DNA from: Pseudopedobacter sp.
Lineage (GTDB): Bacteria > Bacteroidota > Bacteroidia > Sphingobacteriales > Sphingobacteriaceae
Assembly (NCBI GenBank): GCA_014378105.1
Contig: JACMOI010000074.1
Location: forward strand, 1-63,057
Direction of reading: 5' to 3'
Length of the DNA stretch: 63,057 nt
Under the pieces are notes generated by a model, which did not search any database, was not told where the DNA came from, and worked only from the letters and a program-made list of their open reading frames with translations. Positions within the stretch are counted from its first letter, which is position 1. Every line of letters begins with the position of its first letter. Both the position numbers and the translations under genes were made by a program. Positions 1 to 8,686 of the stretch are shown piece after piece.

Positions 1-16
1 AACAACGACCTTTTTA

Positions 17-691
17 TCATTGGTTTAATTGCGCATCAATCATTTCAAATATAAATATAAATTCTTCTGAGAGGCTTTTTTTATAATCTAATAAAGAATA
101 AGTTAGAGCGGTTTCTTGTTCTAAGGTAAAAGGATTTTTCCATAACCTCATGCAAATACGCCTGAGAGCATAAGTGATTTTTTCGGGATTGATATAGCTG
201 AATAAATATTTTTCCTTTTTAAACATCTCAAAAAAATGAAAAAACTTATCCGTGTTTTCAATACCATTTAGAAGAAGAAATTCTTCTAAAATATGATTTT
301 CCACCTGCTCTAAATGTTTATAAAACTGATCAACGTTGATCATTTGATGAGTCATCAATAAACTATCGAGCATCAGCTCCAAACTAATATGTCCTAAAAA
401 AAATGGCTTTACTGGAGAATCTTCAAGATTTTCTCTGATTCGTAATTTGATTTGATGCTGATGATGTTTAAAAAAAGTAGAGTTGTGAAATAATTGATCA
501 ACCGCCAAATGTCTCTTCCATCCATTTAATAAAGCTAAATGGTCATCGCTTTTAAATAGATGTTCATGCTTTTCGGGATGAGCATTCCAATTTTTATCTG
601 CATTTTTCAACAAATCAGGAAGAACCATACCTACAATTTCGTAAGAAATGGTCTTTGCTTTATCGAAATAATAATGGGACAAAAAGTTCAT
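17..691 (-). CDS. ACP phosphodiesterase-like protein (AcpH/DUF479 family)
   Basis: 224 residues opening with MNFLSHYYFD, the typical start of the AcpH/DUF479 family, with conserved-looking His and Asp residues (HLAVDQLFHN around residue 61, LGHISLELMLD around residue 99) that fit an HD-like all-alpha metal-binding fold. E. coli AcpH removes phosphopantetheine from acyl carrier protein; in Bacteroidota this activity is inferred. It is divergent from tyrS, about 105 bp away. There is no signal peptide, so it is probably cytosolic. The family call is fairly secure, the exact reaction is not. Confidence 0.7.
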   Translation of the reverse strand: MNFLSHYYFDKAKTISYEIVGMVLPDLLKNADKNWNAHPEKHEHLFKSDDHLALLNGWKRHLAVDQLFHNSTFFKHHQHQIKLRIRENLEDSPVKPFFLGHISLELMLDSLLMTHQMINVDQFYKHLEQVENHILEEFLLLNGIENTDKFFHFFEMFKKEKYLFSYINPEKITYALRRICMRLWKNPFTLEQETALTYSLLDYKKSLSEEFIFIFEMIDAQLNQ

Positions 692-748
692 ACGTTTTTA
701 AGCCTTTACGTTTGCACAATAATAATGATACAATTTCTCCCGAAATCC

Positions 749-756
749 TATATTTG
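749..756 (+). promoter_or_regulatory. possible -7 promoter element for tyrS
   Basis: TATATTTG matches the Bacteroidota -7 consensus TAnnTTTG and lies about 40 bp before the tyrS start. I see no convincing -33 TTTG at the usual spacing, so this is tentative. Confidence 0.3.
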
Positions 757-796
757 CGCTTTTGAAAGATAATACAAATTTTAAAATATCAGAAAG

Positions 797-2080
797 ATGA
801 ATTTTGTTGAAGAACTACGTTGGCGAGGATTATTGCATGACATCATGCCTGGGACCGAAGAAGAATTAGCTAAAGGTATGGCGGCAGGTTATATAGGCTT
901 TGATCCAACTGCTGATTCTTTACACGTAGGGAGTTTACTGCAAATATTCACTTTAATGCGCTTTCAAAAGGCTGGGCATAAGCCTTTTGCTTTAGTAGGT
1001 GGCGCAACCGGAATGGTGGGAGATCCATCAGGAAAATCTCAGGAAAGAAATTTATTGTCCGAAGATATTTTAAATTATAACCTAGAAGGAATTCAAGCTC
1101 AGTTAGAACGTTTTTTAGATTTTGATTGTGGCGCAAACAGTGCGGAAATTGTAAACAATTACGATTGGTTTAAAAGTTTCACGTTTTTAGATTTTATCAG
1201 AGATGTGGGTAAGCACATCACTGTAAATTATATGATGGCGAAGGATTCGGTGAAGAAGCGTTTAGAAAGTGAAGTGGGGATGTCTTTCACTGAGTTTTCT
1301 TATCAATTGGTTCAAGGATACGATTTTTACTATCTGTGGAAACACAAAAAATGTGTGTTGCAAATGGGAGGATCTGACCAATGGGGAAATATTGTAACCG
1401 GGACAGAATTTATCAGAAGAAAGGATGGCGGACAAGCTTTTGCTTTAACTTCCCCATTAATTAAAAAATCTGACGGGACAAAATTTGGTAAAACCGAAGG
1501 CGGAAATGTTTGGTTAGATGCGAAGAAAACAAGTCCTTATCAGTTCTATCAATTTTGGTTAAATGCATCTGATGATGATGCAGCAAATTATATCAAAATC
1601 TTCACTTTTTTTGGTGAGCAAGAGATACGGATATTAATTAATAAACATAGCGAAGCACCACATCAAAGAGCTTTACAAAAGGCTTTGGCAGCAGATATTA
1701 CAGAAAGAGTTCATGGAGAAGAGGCTTTAGAAACCGCTCTAAAAACAACTGATTTTCTTTTCGGAAATGGTTCTTTAGACTTTTTAAAATCTTTAGATGA
1801 TAAAAGTGTTTTAGCCGTTTTTGAAGGAATTCCTCAATTCAATATTTCAAAAGCAGAATTTGAAGTAGGTTACGATGTATTAACTTTAATGGCAGATAAA
1901 ACTTCCATTTTTCCATCTAAAGGAGAAGCTAAAAAGATGATTGTTGGTGGAGGTGTTTCTGTAAATCGTGAAAAAATTCAAAGTCCTGAGAAAGTTTTTG
2001 AGGTTTCTGATTTAATCAATGATAAATTTTTGGTGGCGCAAAAAGGAAAGAAGAATTATTTTTTAGTTGTGTTAGGATAA
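797..2080 (+). CDS. tyrS: tyrosyl-tRNA synthetase
   Basis: 427 residues, normal length for bacterial TyrS; charges tRNA-Tyr with tyrosine in the cytosol. The class I signature HVGS (HIGH equivalent) is at residues 43-46 and KFGKT (KMSKS equivalent) near 229-233. [12 protein letters not shown] is the tyrosine/ATP pocket, and the C-terminal [10 protein letters not shown] segment belongs to the S4 RNA-binding domain. It is convergent with the downstream thioredoxin-like gene, 11 bp away. No T-box or other leader is visible. All key motifs are intact. Confidence 0.97.
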   Translation: MNFVEELRWRGLLHDIMPGTEEELAKGMAAGYIGFDPTADSLHVGSLLQIFTLMRFQKAGHKPFALVGGATGMVGDPSGKSQERNLLSEDILNYNLEGIQAQLERFLDFDCGANSAEIVNNYDWFKSFTFLDFIRDVGKHITVNYMMAKDSVKKRLESEVGMSFTEFSYQLVQGYDFYYLWKHKKCVLQMGGSDQWGNIVTGTEFIRRKDGGQAFALTSPLIKKSDGTKFGKTEGGNVWLDAKKTSPYQFYQFWLNASDDDAANYIKIFTFFGEQEIRILINKHSEAPHQRALQKALAADITERVHGEEALETALKTTDFLFGNGSLDFLKSLDDKSVLAVFEGIPQFNISKAEFEVGYDVLTLMADKTSIFPSKGEAKKMIVGGGVSVNREKIQSPEKVFEVSDLINDKFLVAQKGKKNYFLVVLG

Positions 2081-2091
2081 GTAAAAACAGT

Positions 2092-2646
2092 TTATTTTAG
2101 GAGTTCTGTAATCGTGTCTTCCAGTTTAATAATATCTTCAACCGAAGGTAGAGTCTTTGCCATTATTTTGTGATTTGAATCAAAAAGCATCGCATTAGGA
2201 ATTGAATAAACATTTTTACCTCCCCAAATAATTTCTGTAAGATTATCTTTTAAGTTTTGATTGCACCTTAAATGATAGCTTTTAAAATCTAAGTTTTGAA
2301 TAAAATTTTTCCAATCAGTACTTGTTTCATTCGAATCAAAGGAAATAAAAATAAGAACGATATTGTTTTTATCTATAAATGGTAGTAAATGAGCATAACT
2401 TTTCTCATTGAAAGCTTTGATACAGGGTGGACACCATGTGGCCCAAAGGTCAATCATTACTGGTCTTCCTTTAAATTTTTCCAATAATTCATTCAGATTG
2501 TTGATTTTTTGGTAATCCTTTATGAGAATTATACTGTCAGTAAACTGTTTTTCTGAAATTGGTTTTTCGAAATACGATTTCTGATTAGCCTTAGTTATTC
2601 CATAGTCTAAACATAAAAGGATTAGGATTAACACTAAACATCTCAT
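2092..2646 (-). CDS. TlpA/ResA-like thioredoxin-fold protein
   Basis: 184 residues with an N-terminal hydrophobic segment (residues 3-13) that fits a signal peptide or anchor, then a thioredoxin fold with the redox motif WCPPC (Cys72 and Cys75) after VMIDLWAT. This pattern is typical of periplasmic TlpA/ResA proteins that reduce or isomerise disulfides. The segment YSIPNAMLFD contains the expected cis-Pro. It lies 29 bp downstream of the LuxE-like gene on the same strand, so co-transcription is possible. The partner protein is unknown. Confidence 0.8.
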   Translation of the reverse strand: MRCLVLILILLCLDYGITKANQKSYFEKPISEKQFTDSIILIKDYQKINNLNELLEKFKGRPVMIDLWATWCPPCIKAFNEKSYAHLLPFIDKNNIVLIFISFDSNETSTDWKNFIQNLDFKSYHLRCNQNLKDNLTEIIWGGKNVYSIPNAMLFDSNHKIMAKTLPSVEDIIKLEDTITELLK

Positions 2647-2675
2647 TTTTTAAACTCTATCATAACTTACTAAGT

Positions 2676-3644
2676 TTACCCCACCATCAAATTACATCCT
2701 CTAATATCGCTATTGTCAAATCTTCCCAAAACTTCAAAAGTTCCATCAGGATAGGTTTTTCCTAGATCCTGAGTAGCGATAAAAGAACAGGAATGCACAT
2801 TTGCCAAATCAATCACATTAATTCCTCCAGTTTTTCCATTTTCTATAATGGATAATGGATCATTGGTATCTCTGATAATCATTTTCATCCAAGGCGAGCA
2901 TTCGAAAATTCCGTCACCTTTAGAATAAGCTTGAGAAAGTAATTCTGTCATTCCGTATTCAGAATGAATTTTATTCACTCCAAAGCCAGTACAAAGTGTT
3001 TGATGAAGTTCTTCACGAACCATTTCTTTGCGTTTTCCTTTCATTCCACCTGTTTCCATCACCAATAAATCGGGGAAATGAATGGGATGTTTTTCTATAA
3101 AATCTAGCAGAGCATAAGTGACGCCTATCAATAAAGTCTTTTGGCTTTTAGCTTTTAAGATGGCCAGTGTTTCAAATAAATCAGAATGATTATGCAAAAA
3201 GAATCCACTTTCTGGATGTCCAGACTTTTTAATCAAGTCTTCCACCATGTAGATTAAAGATGATCCATCTCTTTCTAAATAGCTCGGCAATAAAGCCAAA
3301 ATGCAAATATCTTTCACATCACCATAAAAATGCTCAAAGCCATTTAAATAGCTGTCTTCATAAATCTGCACATCCTGAACATAATGTTTGCTAGTTTGTG
3401 TTCCAGTAGTGCCAGAGCTTGAGAAAACTACATCGGCGAAAGCATGATCTTCGATAACTTTATGAGATTTAAAAAACTCGACAGGTAAAAATGGAATGTC
3501 CTTGTAATTTGTAATCTTATCAGGATTGGAATTTAATGCAGATACAAAATCGTGATAAACAAGAACAGTATTGAACTGAAGCTTAAAGACATCTAAACAA
3601 ATATGGTTAAATTCATCTTCATTGCTGATGTTAAAAATTTTCAT
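2676..3644 (-). CDS. LuxE-like acyl-protein synthetase
   Basis: 322 residues of the LuxE/PaaK-like ANL adenylating superfamily. The AMP-binding signature SSSGTTGTQTSKHYV lies near residues 84-98 and an HSEYGMTELLSQAY motif near 225, typical of acyl-protein synthetase. LuxE activates fatty acids for reduction to aldehyde in luminous bacteria, but there is no luxC, luxD or luxAB here, so luminescence is not implied. Shorter than full ANL ligases because the C-terminal lid domain is missing, as is normal for LuxE. Substrate unknown. Confidence 0.75.
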   Translation of the reverse strand: MKIFNISNEDEFNHICLDVFKLQFNTVLVYHDFVSALNSNPDKITNYKDIPFLPVEFFKSHKVIEDHAFADVVFSSSGTTGTQTSKHYVQDVQIYEDSYLNGFEHFYGDVKDICILALLPSYLERDGSSLIYMVEDLIKKSGHPESGFFLHNHSDLFETLAILKAKSQKTLLIGVTYALLDFIEKHPIHFPDLLVMETGGMKGKRKEMVREELHQTLCTGFGVNKIHSEYGMTELLSQAYSKGDGIFECSPWMKMIIRDTNDPLSIIENGKTGGINVIDLANVHSCSFIATQDLGKTYPDGTFEVLGRFDNSDIRGCNLMVG

Positions 3645-3736
3645 TAATCAAATATAAAATTTAGCAATTGATTTAAGTCAAATTTAATCCACAGAAAAAA
3701 AATATAAAAAATCAGATGCAGAAACGAAAATAATTT

Positions 3737-3744
3737 TAAATTTG
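3737..3744 (+). promoter_or_regulatory. possible -7 element for the maltose/starch operon
   Basis: TAAATTTG fits the Bacteroidota TAnnTTTG -7 box and lies 50 bp ahead of the first operon gene. No clear -33 box is visible, so this is tentative. Confidence 0.3.
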
Positions 3745-3793
3745 ATCAATTAATCCAATTTCTGGCCTAAGCCAAAGCATAAATCCCTTTAAA

Positions 3794-5647
3794 ATGAAAA
3801 GAGTATTCGCTATAGTTATAATTTGTTTAACATTTACGCAAACGATTTCGGCGCAAAAATTAACTGATTTAGAGCGAGTTGAGCCCTCATTTTGGTGGGT
3901 GGGTTTTAAAAATCATCATCTTCAATTAATTGTACATGGTAATGAAATCTCGCAAAGAGAGGTTCAAATTGATTATTCTGGAGTAAGTTTAAAGAGTGTA
4001 GAAAAGGTCGAAAATCCAAATTATTTGTTCATCAATCTGTTGATAAGTGATGATGTACAACCCGGTAAATTCGATATTATCTTTTCCCTAAAAGGAAAAA
4101 AAAATCTAATATATAGCTATCAATTGAAAGCGAGGAATGAAGGCATTTTAGCTCAGGGAGTAACCGATAAAGATTTGATTTACTTAGTTATGCCTGATCG
4201 GTTTGCCAATGGCAATTACAGCAACGATAAAATCTCGGGTTTAAAAGACCAGACTTTCAGTCGGGATTCGATGTATTATCGCCACGGTGGGGATATACAA
4301 GGAATTATTGATCATTTAGATTATTTGAAAGATTTAGGTGCAACGGCCTTATGGTTAACACCTGTTCAAGAGAATGATGAATTTAAAACATCCTATCATG
4401 GATATGCAAATACCGAGAATTATAAAATTGACCAACGATATGGAACTAATGAATTGTATAAAAGGTTAGTTGACGAATTACATCAAAAAAACATGAAAAT
4501 GGTGATGGATGTAGTGCCTAATCATGTGGGCTCGCAACATTGGACCGTTTTGGATAAACCTTTTAAAGATTGGGTGCATCAGTGGTCCTCATTTACTAGA
4601 ACAACCTATAAAGATCAAACTTTATTTGATCCACACGCCTCCGCAGCCGATAAGAAATTAATGCAGAATGGTTGGTTTGATTATCACATGCCCGATATGA
4701 ATCAAGAAAACCAGATGGTTGCCAACTACATAGAACAGAGTTATATATTTTGGATAGAATATGCAGGAGTTGACGGTTTTAGGATTGATACTTACCCCTA
4801 CAATAACCTTGAATTCATGGCCCACTGGCAAAAAAGAGTGAAAGATGAATATCCAAACTTCACTTTATATGGAGAAACCTACGTACATGGCATGGCGAAT
4901 CAGGCTTATTTCACACAAGGGAAAACAGTTAATCAAAAAATAGATACTGAATTGCCTGCAACTACCGATTTTCAGGTCCATTTCTCTTTATTAGATGCGC
5001 TCAATCAGAAATTTGGATGGACAGAGGGCGTGAATGAATTATATACTGTATTGGCCAGCGATTACCTTTATCAGGATGCTTATCGAAATGTGATATTTTT
5101 AGATAACCACGACATCACTCGATTCTATTCTGGAGTCGGTGAGGATTTTACCAAGTTCAAATCAGGCTTAGCCATGTTACTCACTTTACGTGGGGTTCCT
5201 CAAATATATTATGGAACCGAGTTAGCAATGCCCGGGGTTAATAATCCCGATGGGTTGTTAAGAGCTGACTTTTTAGGAGGATGGAAGGCAGATCAAACCA
5301 ATAAATTCACCTCATCAGGTAGAACTTCCAAAGAAAATGAAGCTTTCAATTATGTTAAAACTCTAGCGAATTACCGCAAAAACACACCCGCTTTACAAAC
5401 AGGGAAGATGATGCAGTATGTTCCAGTAGATGGAATTTATGTGTATTTCAGATACGATAATGATAAAACGGTAATGGTGATTTATAATGGCAATGATGAT
5501 GTAAAGAATTTGGATTTAAAGCGTTTTGATGAACGCACCAATGGCTTTACAGGAGCCAAGGAAATCACGAATGGTACACTATTAGGTGAATTTACTACCA
5601 TTGTTTTACCAGCTAGAACCGCCTATGTTTACGAATTAACAAAATAA
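3794..5647 (+). CDS. secreted GH13 amylase, SusA/neopullulanase type
   Basis: 617 residues. A signal peptide (MKRVFAIVIICLTFTQTISA, cleavage before QK) precedes an N-terminal all-beta domain of the cyclomaltodextrinase/neopullulanase type (to about residue 125), then a GH13 barrel. Visible catalytic regions: VPNHVG, DGFRIDTYPY (nucleophile Asp), LYGETYVHG (acid Glu) and FLDNHDITRF (transition-state Asp). It probably cleaves maltooligosaccharides or pullulan in the periplasm, as SusA does. First gene of the operon; it ends 2 bp before the phosphoglucomutase gene. Exact specificity cannot be read from sequence. Confidence 0.9.
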   Translation: MKRVFAIVIICLTFTQTISAQKLTDLERVEPSFWWVGFKNHHLQLIVHGNEISQREVQIDYSGVSLKSVEKVENPNYLFINLLISDDVQPGKFDIIFSLKGKKNLIYSYQLKARNEGILAQGVTDKDLIYLVMPDRFANGNYSNDKISGLKDQTFSRDSMYYRHGGDIQGIIDHLDYLKDLGATALWLTPVQENDEFKTSYHGYANTENYKIDQRYGTNELYKRLVDELHQKNMKMVMDVVPNHVGSQHWTVLDKPFKDWVHQWSSFTRTTYKDQTLFDPHASAADKKLMQNGWFDYHMPDMNQENQMVANYIEQSYIFWIEYAGVDGFRIDTYPYNNLEFMAHWQKRVKDEYPNFTLYGETYVHGMANQAYFTQGKTVNQKIDTELPATTDFQVHFSLLDALNQKFGWTEGVNELYTVLASDYLYQDAYRNVIFLDNHDITRFYSGVGEDFTKFKSGLAMLLTLRGVPQIYYGTELAMPGVNNPDGLLRADFLGGWKADQTNKFTSSGRTSKENEAFNYVKTLANYRKNTPALQTGKMMQYVPVDGIYVYFRYDNDKTVMVIYNGNDDVKNLDLKRFDERTNGFTGAKEITNGTLLGEFTTIVLPARTAYVYELTK

Positions 5648-5649
5648 AA

Positions 5650-6306
5650 ATGAGTGAGATAAAAGCCTGTTTATTTGATTTAGATGGCGTGATTGTAGAT
5701 ACTGCCAAATATCATTTTAAAGCTTGGAAAAGATTGGCTAATGAGCTAGGAATAGATTTTACCGAAAAGGAAAATGAACAATTAAAAGGGGTGAGTAGAA
5801 TCGAATCTCTTCAATTAATTTTGAAATGGGGAGGTTTAGAAAAAAATGATTCCGAATTACAAAACCTAGCAACGTTAAAAAACACTTGGTATGTAGACAT
5901 GATCAATAAAATGAAGGCAGATGAAATTTTGCCAGGAGCAAGAGAATTATTAAACGAATTAAGGGCTAATGGAATCAAAATCGCTTTGGGTTCTGCCAGT
6001 AAAAATTCTGAAGCCATTTTATTTAAAATCAATCTTTATGATGCTTTTGATGTCATTGTAGATGGAACTATAGTTTCCAAATCTAAACCTGATCCAGAGG
6101 TTTTTTTAAAAGGAGCTGAACTTCTAGGTGAGAAACCCGAAAACTGTATCGTTTTTGAAGATGCTGTTGCAGGAGTAGAGGCCGCTATAAGTGGAGGAAT
6201 GCGGGTGGTGGGTATCGGCGAAAGCCAAACACTTTACAAAGCCGACTGGGTAGTGAGCGGTTTAGACCAAATCAATTTACAGAAACTAAAGAGCCAATTA
6301 TCTTAA
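5650..6306 (+). CDS. pgmB: beta-phosphoglucomutase (HAD family)
   Basis: 218 residues of the HAD superfamily, matching beta-phosphoglucomutases. The phosphoryl-accepting motif DLDGVIVDTAKYH is at residues 10-22, and LGSASKNS and FEDAVAGVEAA supply the other HAD motifs. It converts beta-glucose-1-phosphate to glucose-6-phosphate in the cytosol. The gene follows the amylase by 2 bp and precedes the GH65 phosphorylase by 48 bp. That coupling is typical, because maltose phosphorylase releases beta-glucose-1-phosphate. No signal peptide. Confidence 0.93.
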   Translation: MSEIKACLFDLDGVIVDTAKYHFKAWKRLANELGIDFTEKENEQLKGVSRIESLQLILKWGGLEKNDSELQNLATLKNTWYVDMINKMKADEILPGARELLNELRANGIKIALGSASKNSEAILFKINLYDAFDVIVDGTIVSKSKPDPEVFLKGAELLGEKPENCIVFEDAVAGVEAAISGGMRVVGIGESQTLYKADWVVSGLDQINLQKLKSQLS

Positions 6307-6354
6307 AATATTTAATTGCGAAATCCTTTTCGCAAATTTATATCATCATAAAAA

Positions 6355-8676
6355 ATGAAAAACTATATTAAAACCGATGAGTGGAATATTATTGAGGAAG
6401 GATTTCATCCTCATCACCACAAAATTTCCGAATCTATTTTTAGTTTGGGTAACGGTCGTTTTGGTCAAAGAGCTAATTTTGAGGAAAGTTATTCTGGTGA
6501 GAGCATGTTGGGTAACTATGTTGCCGGGGTTTATTATCCTGATAAAACACGTGTAGGATGGTGGAAAAATGGTTATCCTGAGTATTTTGCAAAGGTTTTA
6601 AATGCTACAAATTGGATTGGTATCCATGTTAAAATCAATGGTGAAGAATTGGATTTGGCGAAGGCCGATGTAAAGGATTTTCACCGTGTGTTGCGAATGA
6701 AGGAAGGGTATTTAGAGCGTTCTTTCGAAGCGACCTTAAGAAACGGAGTGAAAATTAAGGTTAATGCCAAGCGTTTTCTTTCGATTGCTGATGATGAAAT
6801 TGGAGCGATAAAATATGCTATTACGCCATTATCAGGTGATATTAATTTAGAGATTTTATCACCTTTAGATGGTGATATCTCTAATCAGGATTCTAATTAT
6901 GATGAAAAATTCTGGATTGAAAGTGAGAAAAGTCATCATCAAGATGAAGTATATCTTATTTGCGAAACTAAGAAAACAGCCTTTCAAGTAGCTGTGGGTA
7001 CCAAAATACAATTGGCAGTCGAAGGCGTTTTAGTGGAATCTGATTTTAAGTATCATGAAAATGATAAATATGCTGCATTAAGTACTTCTTTGAACTTAAA
7101 AAAAGGAGAGGAGTTAGCTATTTATAAATATGCAGTCATCATCTCATCTATGAATTATGAGAAATCTGATTTAATGAAAGCAGCAAAAAATTCTATCCAA
7201 AGGTCAGCTAATAAAGGCTTTGAATCTTTATTGAAAGATCAGGAAAATGCATGGGCTGCGAAGTGGAAAGAGAGTGATATTGTGATTGAAGGAGATGTGG
7301 CAGCGCAACAAGGTATTCGATTTAATATTTTTCAGTTGAACCAAACCTATACAGGTGAGGATGAAAGATTAAATATTGGTCCTAAAGGTTTTACGGGTGA
7401 AAAATATGGTGGTTCAACCTATTGGGACACAGAAGCTTATTGTCTACCTTTTTATCTGGCTACAGCTGAAGAAAAAGTAGCGAAGAATTTGTTAATTTAT
7501 CGTTACAAACATCTGCAAAAAGCAATAGAAAATGCAGAGAAATTAGGGTTCACCAACGGAGCTGCGCTGTATCCAATGGTTACCATGAATGGAGAAGAAT
7601 GCCACAATGAATGGGAAATTACCTTTGAAGAGATCCATAGAAACGGAGCAATTGCTTTCGCGATTTATAATTATATCAGATACACTAACGATGCTAAATA
7701 TTTAGCGGATTACGGTTTAGAAGTACTTTTAGGGATCTCGAGATTTTGGGCACAACGTGTGAATTGGAGTGAGGATAAAAATCAATATGTCATGTTAGGG
7801 GTCACTGGTCCAAATGAATATGAAAATAACATCAACAATAATTTTTATACCAGTTATTTAGCCGCTTGGTGCTTAGAATACACATCTGAAGCTCTAAAAT
7901 ATGTTCAAGAAAATCACCAGGAACGTTTCTATGAAATTGTTAAAAAAACTAATTTTAAGCAGAAGGAAGAGTTAGGAAAATGGGCGCATATCAGAGAAAA
8001 TATGTATCTCGCTAAGGATGAAAAACTAGGTATTTTTTTGCAGCAAGACGGTTATTTAGACAAAGAACAAACTTTAGTGAGTGAGCTTTCGCCAGCAGAT
8101 CGGCCCTTAAATCAAAAATGGAGTTGGGATAGGATTTTGCGCTCATGTTTTATTAAGCAAGCTGATGTTTTGCAAGGCTTATATTTATTTGAAGACCGAT
8201 TTGATACTGAAACGCTAAAAAGAAACTTTGATTTTTACGAGCCTCGTACTGTTCACGAATCTTCACTTTCTCCATGTGTTCATGCCATCATTGCCGCAAA
8301 ATTAGGTGATGAAAAACGAGCTTATGAGTTTTATTTAAGAACTTCAAGGCTGGATTTAGATGATTATAACAACGATACAGAAGATGGTTGTCATACCACT
8401 TCAATGGCAGGAACATGGATGGCTGTGGTTGAAGGTTTTGGAGGAATGCGAGTAAAAAATGGAATGTTAAGCTTCAATCCATTTATTCCAGCAAATTGGA
8501 AAGCTTTTTCTTTCAAAATTAGATTTAGAGGATCTGTACTAGATATCAAAGTGAATAAATATGGTATAAAAATAGAAAACCTATCCGATATAGATTTATG
8601 TGTAAAGGTATTTGATATCACACATCAATTGGACGCATTTTCACAAAGAGAAGTTTTATTAGAAGGAGCTGTTTAA
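6355..8676 (+). CDS. GH65 maltose phosphorylase
   Basis: 773 residues, normal for GH65. It has the N-terminal beta-sandwich, then an (alpha/alpha)6 barrel with YWDTEAYCLPFYL, CHNEWEITFEEIHRNG and VTGPNEYENNINNNFYTS. The last motif carries the general-acid Glu and matches the maltose-phosphorylase subgroup more closely than trehalose or kojibiose enzymes. Near the C-terminus, VHESSLSPCVHA is also characteristic. It performs phosphorolysis of maltose to glucose plus beta-glucose-1-phosphate in the cytosol. Position beside pgmB, amylases and a sugar transporter supports maltose as substrate, but another alpha-glucobiose cannot be excluded. Confidence 0.9.
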   Translation: MKNYIKTDEWNIIEEGFHPHHHKISESIFSLGNGRFGQRANFEESYSGESMLGNYVAGVYYPDKTRVGWWKNGYPEYFAKVLNATNWIGIHVKINGEELDLAKADVKDFHRVLRMKEGYLERSFEATLRNGVKIKVNAKRFLSIADDEIGAIKYAITPLSGDINLEILSPLDGDISNQDSNYDEKFWIESEKSHHQDEVYLICETKKTAFQVAVGTKIQLAVEGVLVESDFKYHENDKYAALSTSLNLKKGEELAIYKYAVIISSMNYEKSDLMKAAKNSIQRSANKGFESLLKDQENAWAAKWKESDIVIEGDVAAQQGIRFNIFQLNQTYTGEDERLNIGPKGFTGEKYGGSTYWDTEAYCLPFYLATAEEKVAKNLLIYRYKHLQKAIENAEKLGFTNGAALYPMVTMNGEECHNEWEITFEEIHRNGAIAFAIYNYIRYTNDAKYLADYGLEVLLGISRFWAQRVNWSEDKNQYVMLGVTGPNEYENNINNNFYTSYLAAWCLEYTSEALKYVQENHQERFYEIVKKTNFKQKEELGKWAHIRENMYLAKDEKLGIFLQQDGYLDKEQTLVSELSPADRPLNQKWSWDRILRSCFIKQADVLQGLYLFEDRFDTETLKRNFDFYEPRTVHESSLSPCVHAIIAAKLGDEKRAYEFYLRTSRLDLDDYNNDTEDGCHTTSMAGTWMAVVEGFGGMRVKNGMLSFNPFIPANWKAFSFKIRFRGSVLDIKVNKYGIKIENLSDIDLCVKVFDITHQLDAFSQREVLLEGAV

Positions 8677-8686
8677 CTAAGTCATT

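Noticed and set aside
2676..3644. Luminescence operon
   Set aside because: Only a LuxE-like gene is present; luxC, luxD and luxAB are missing.
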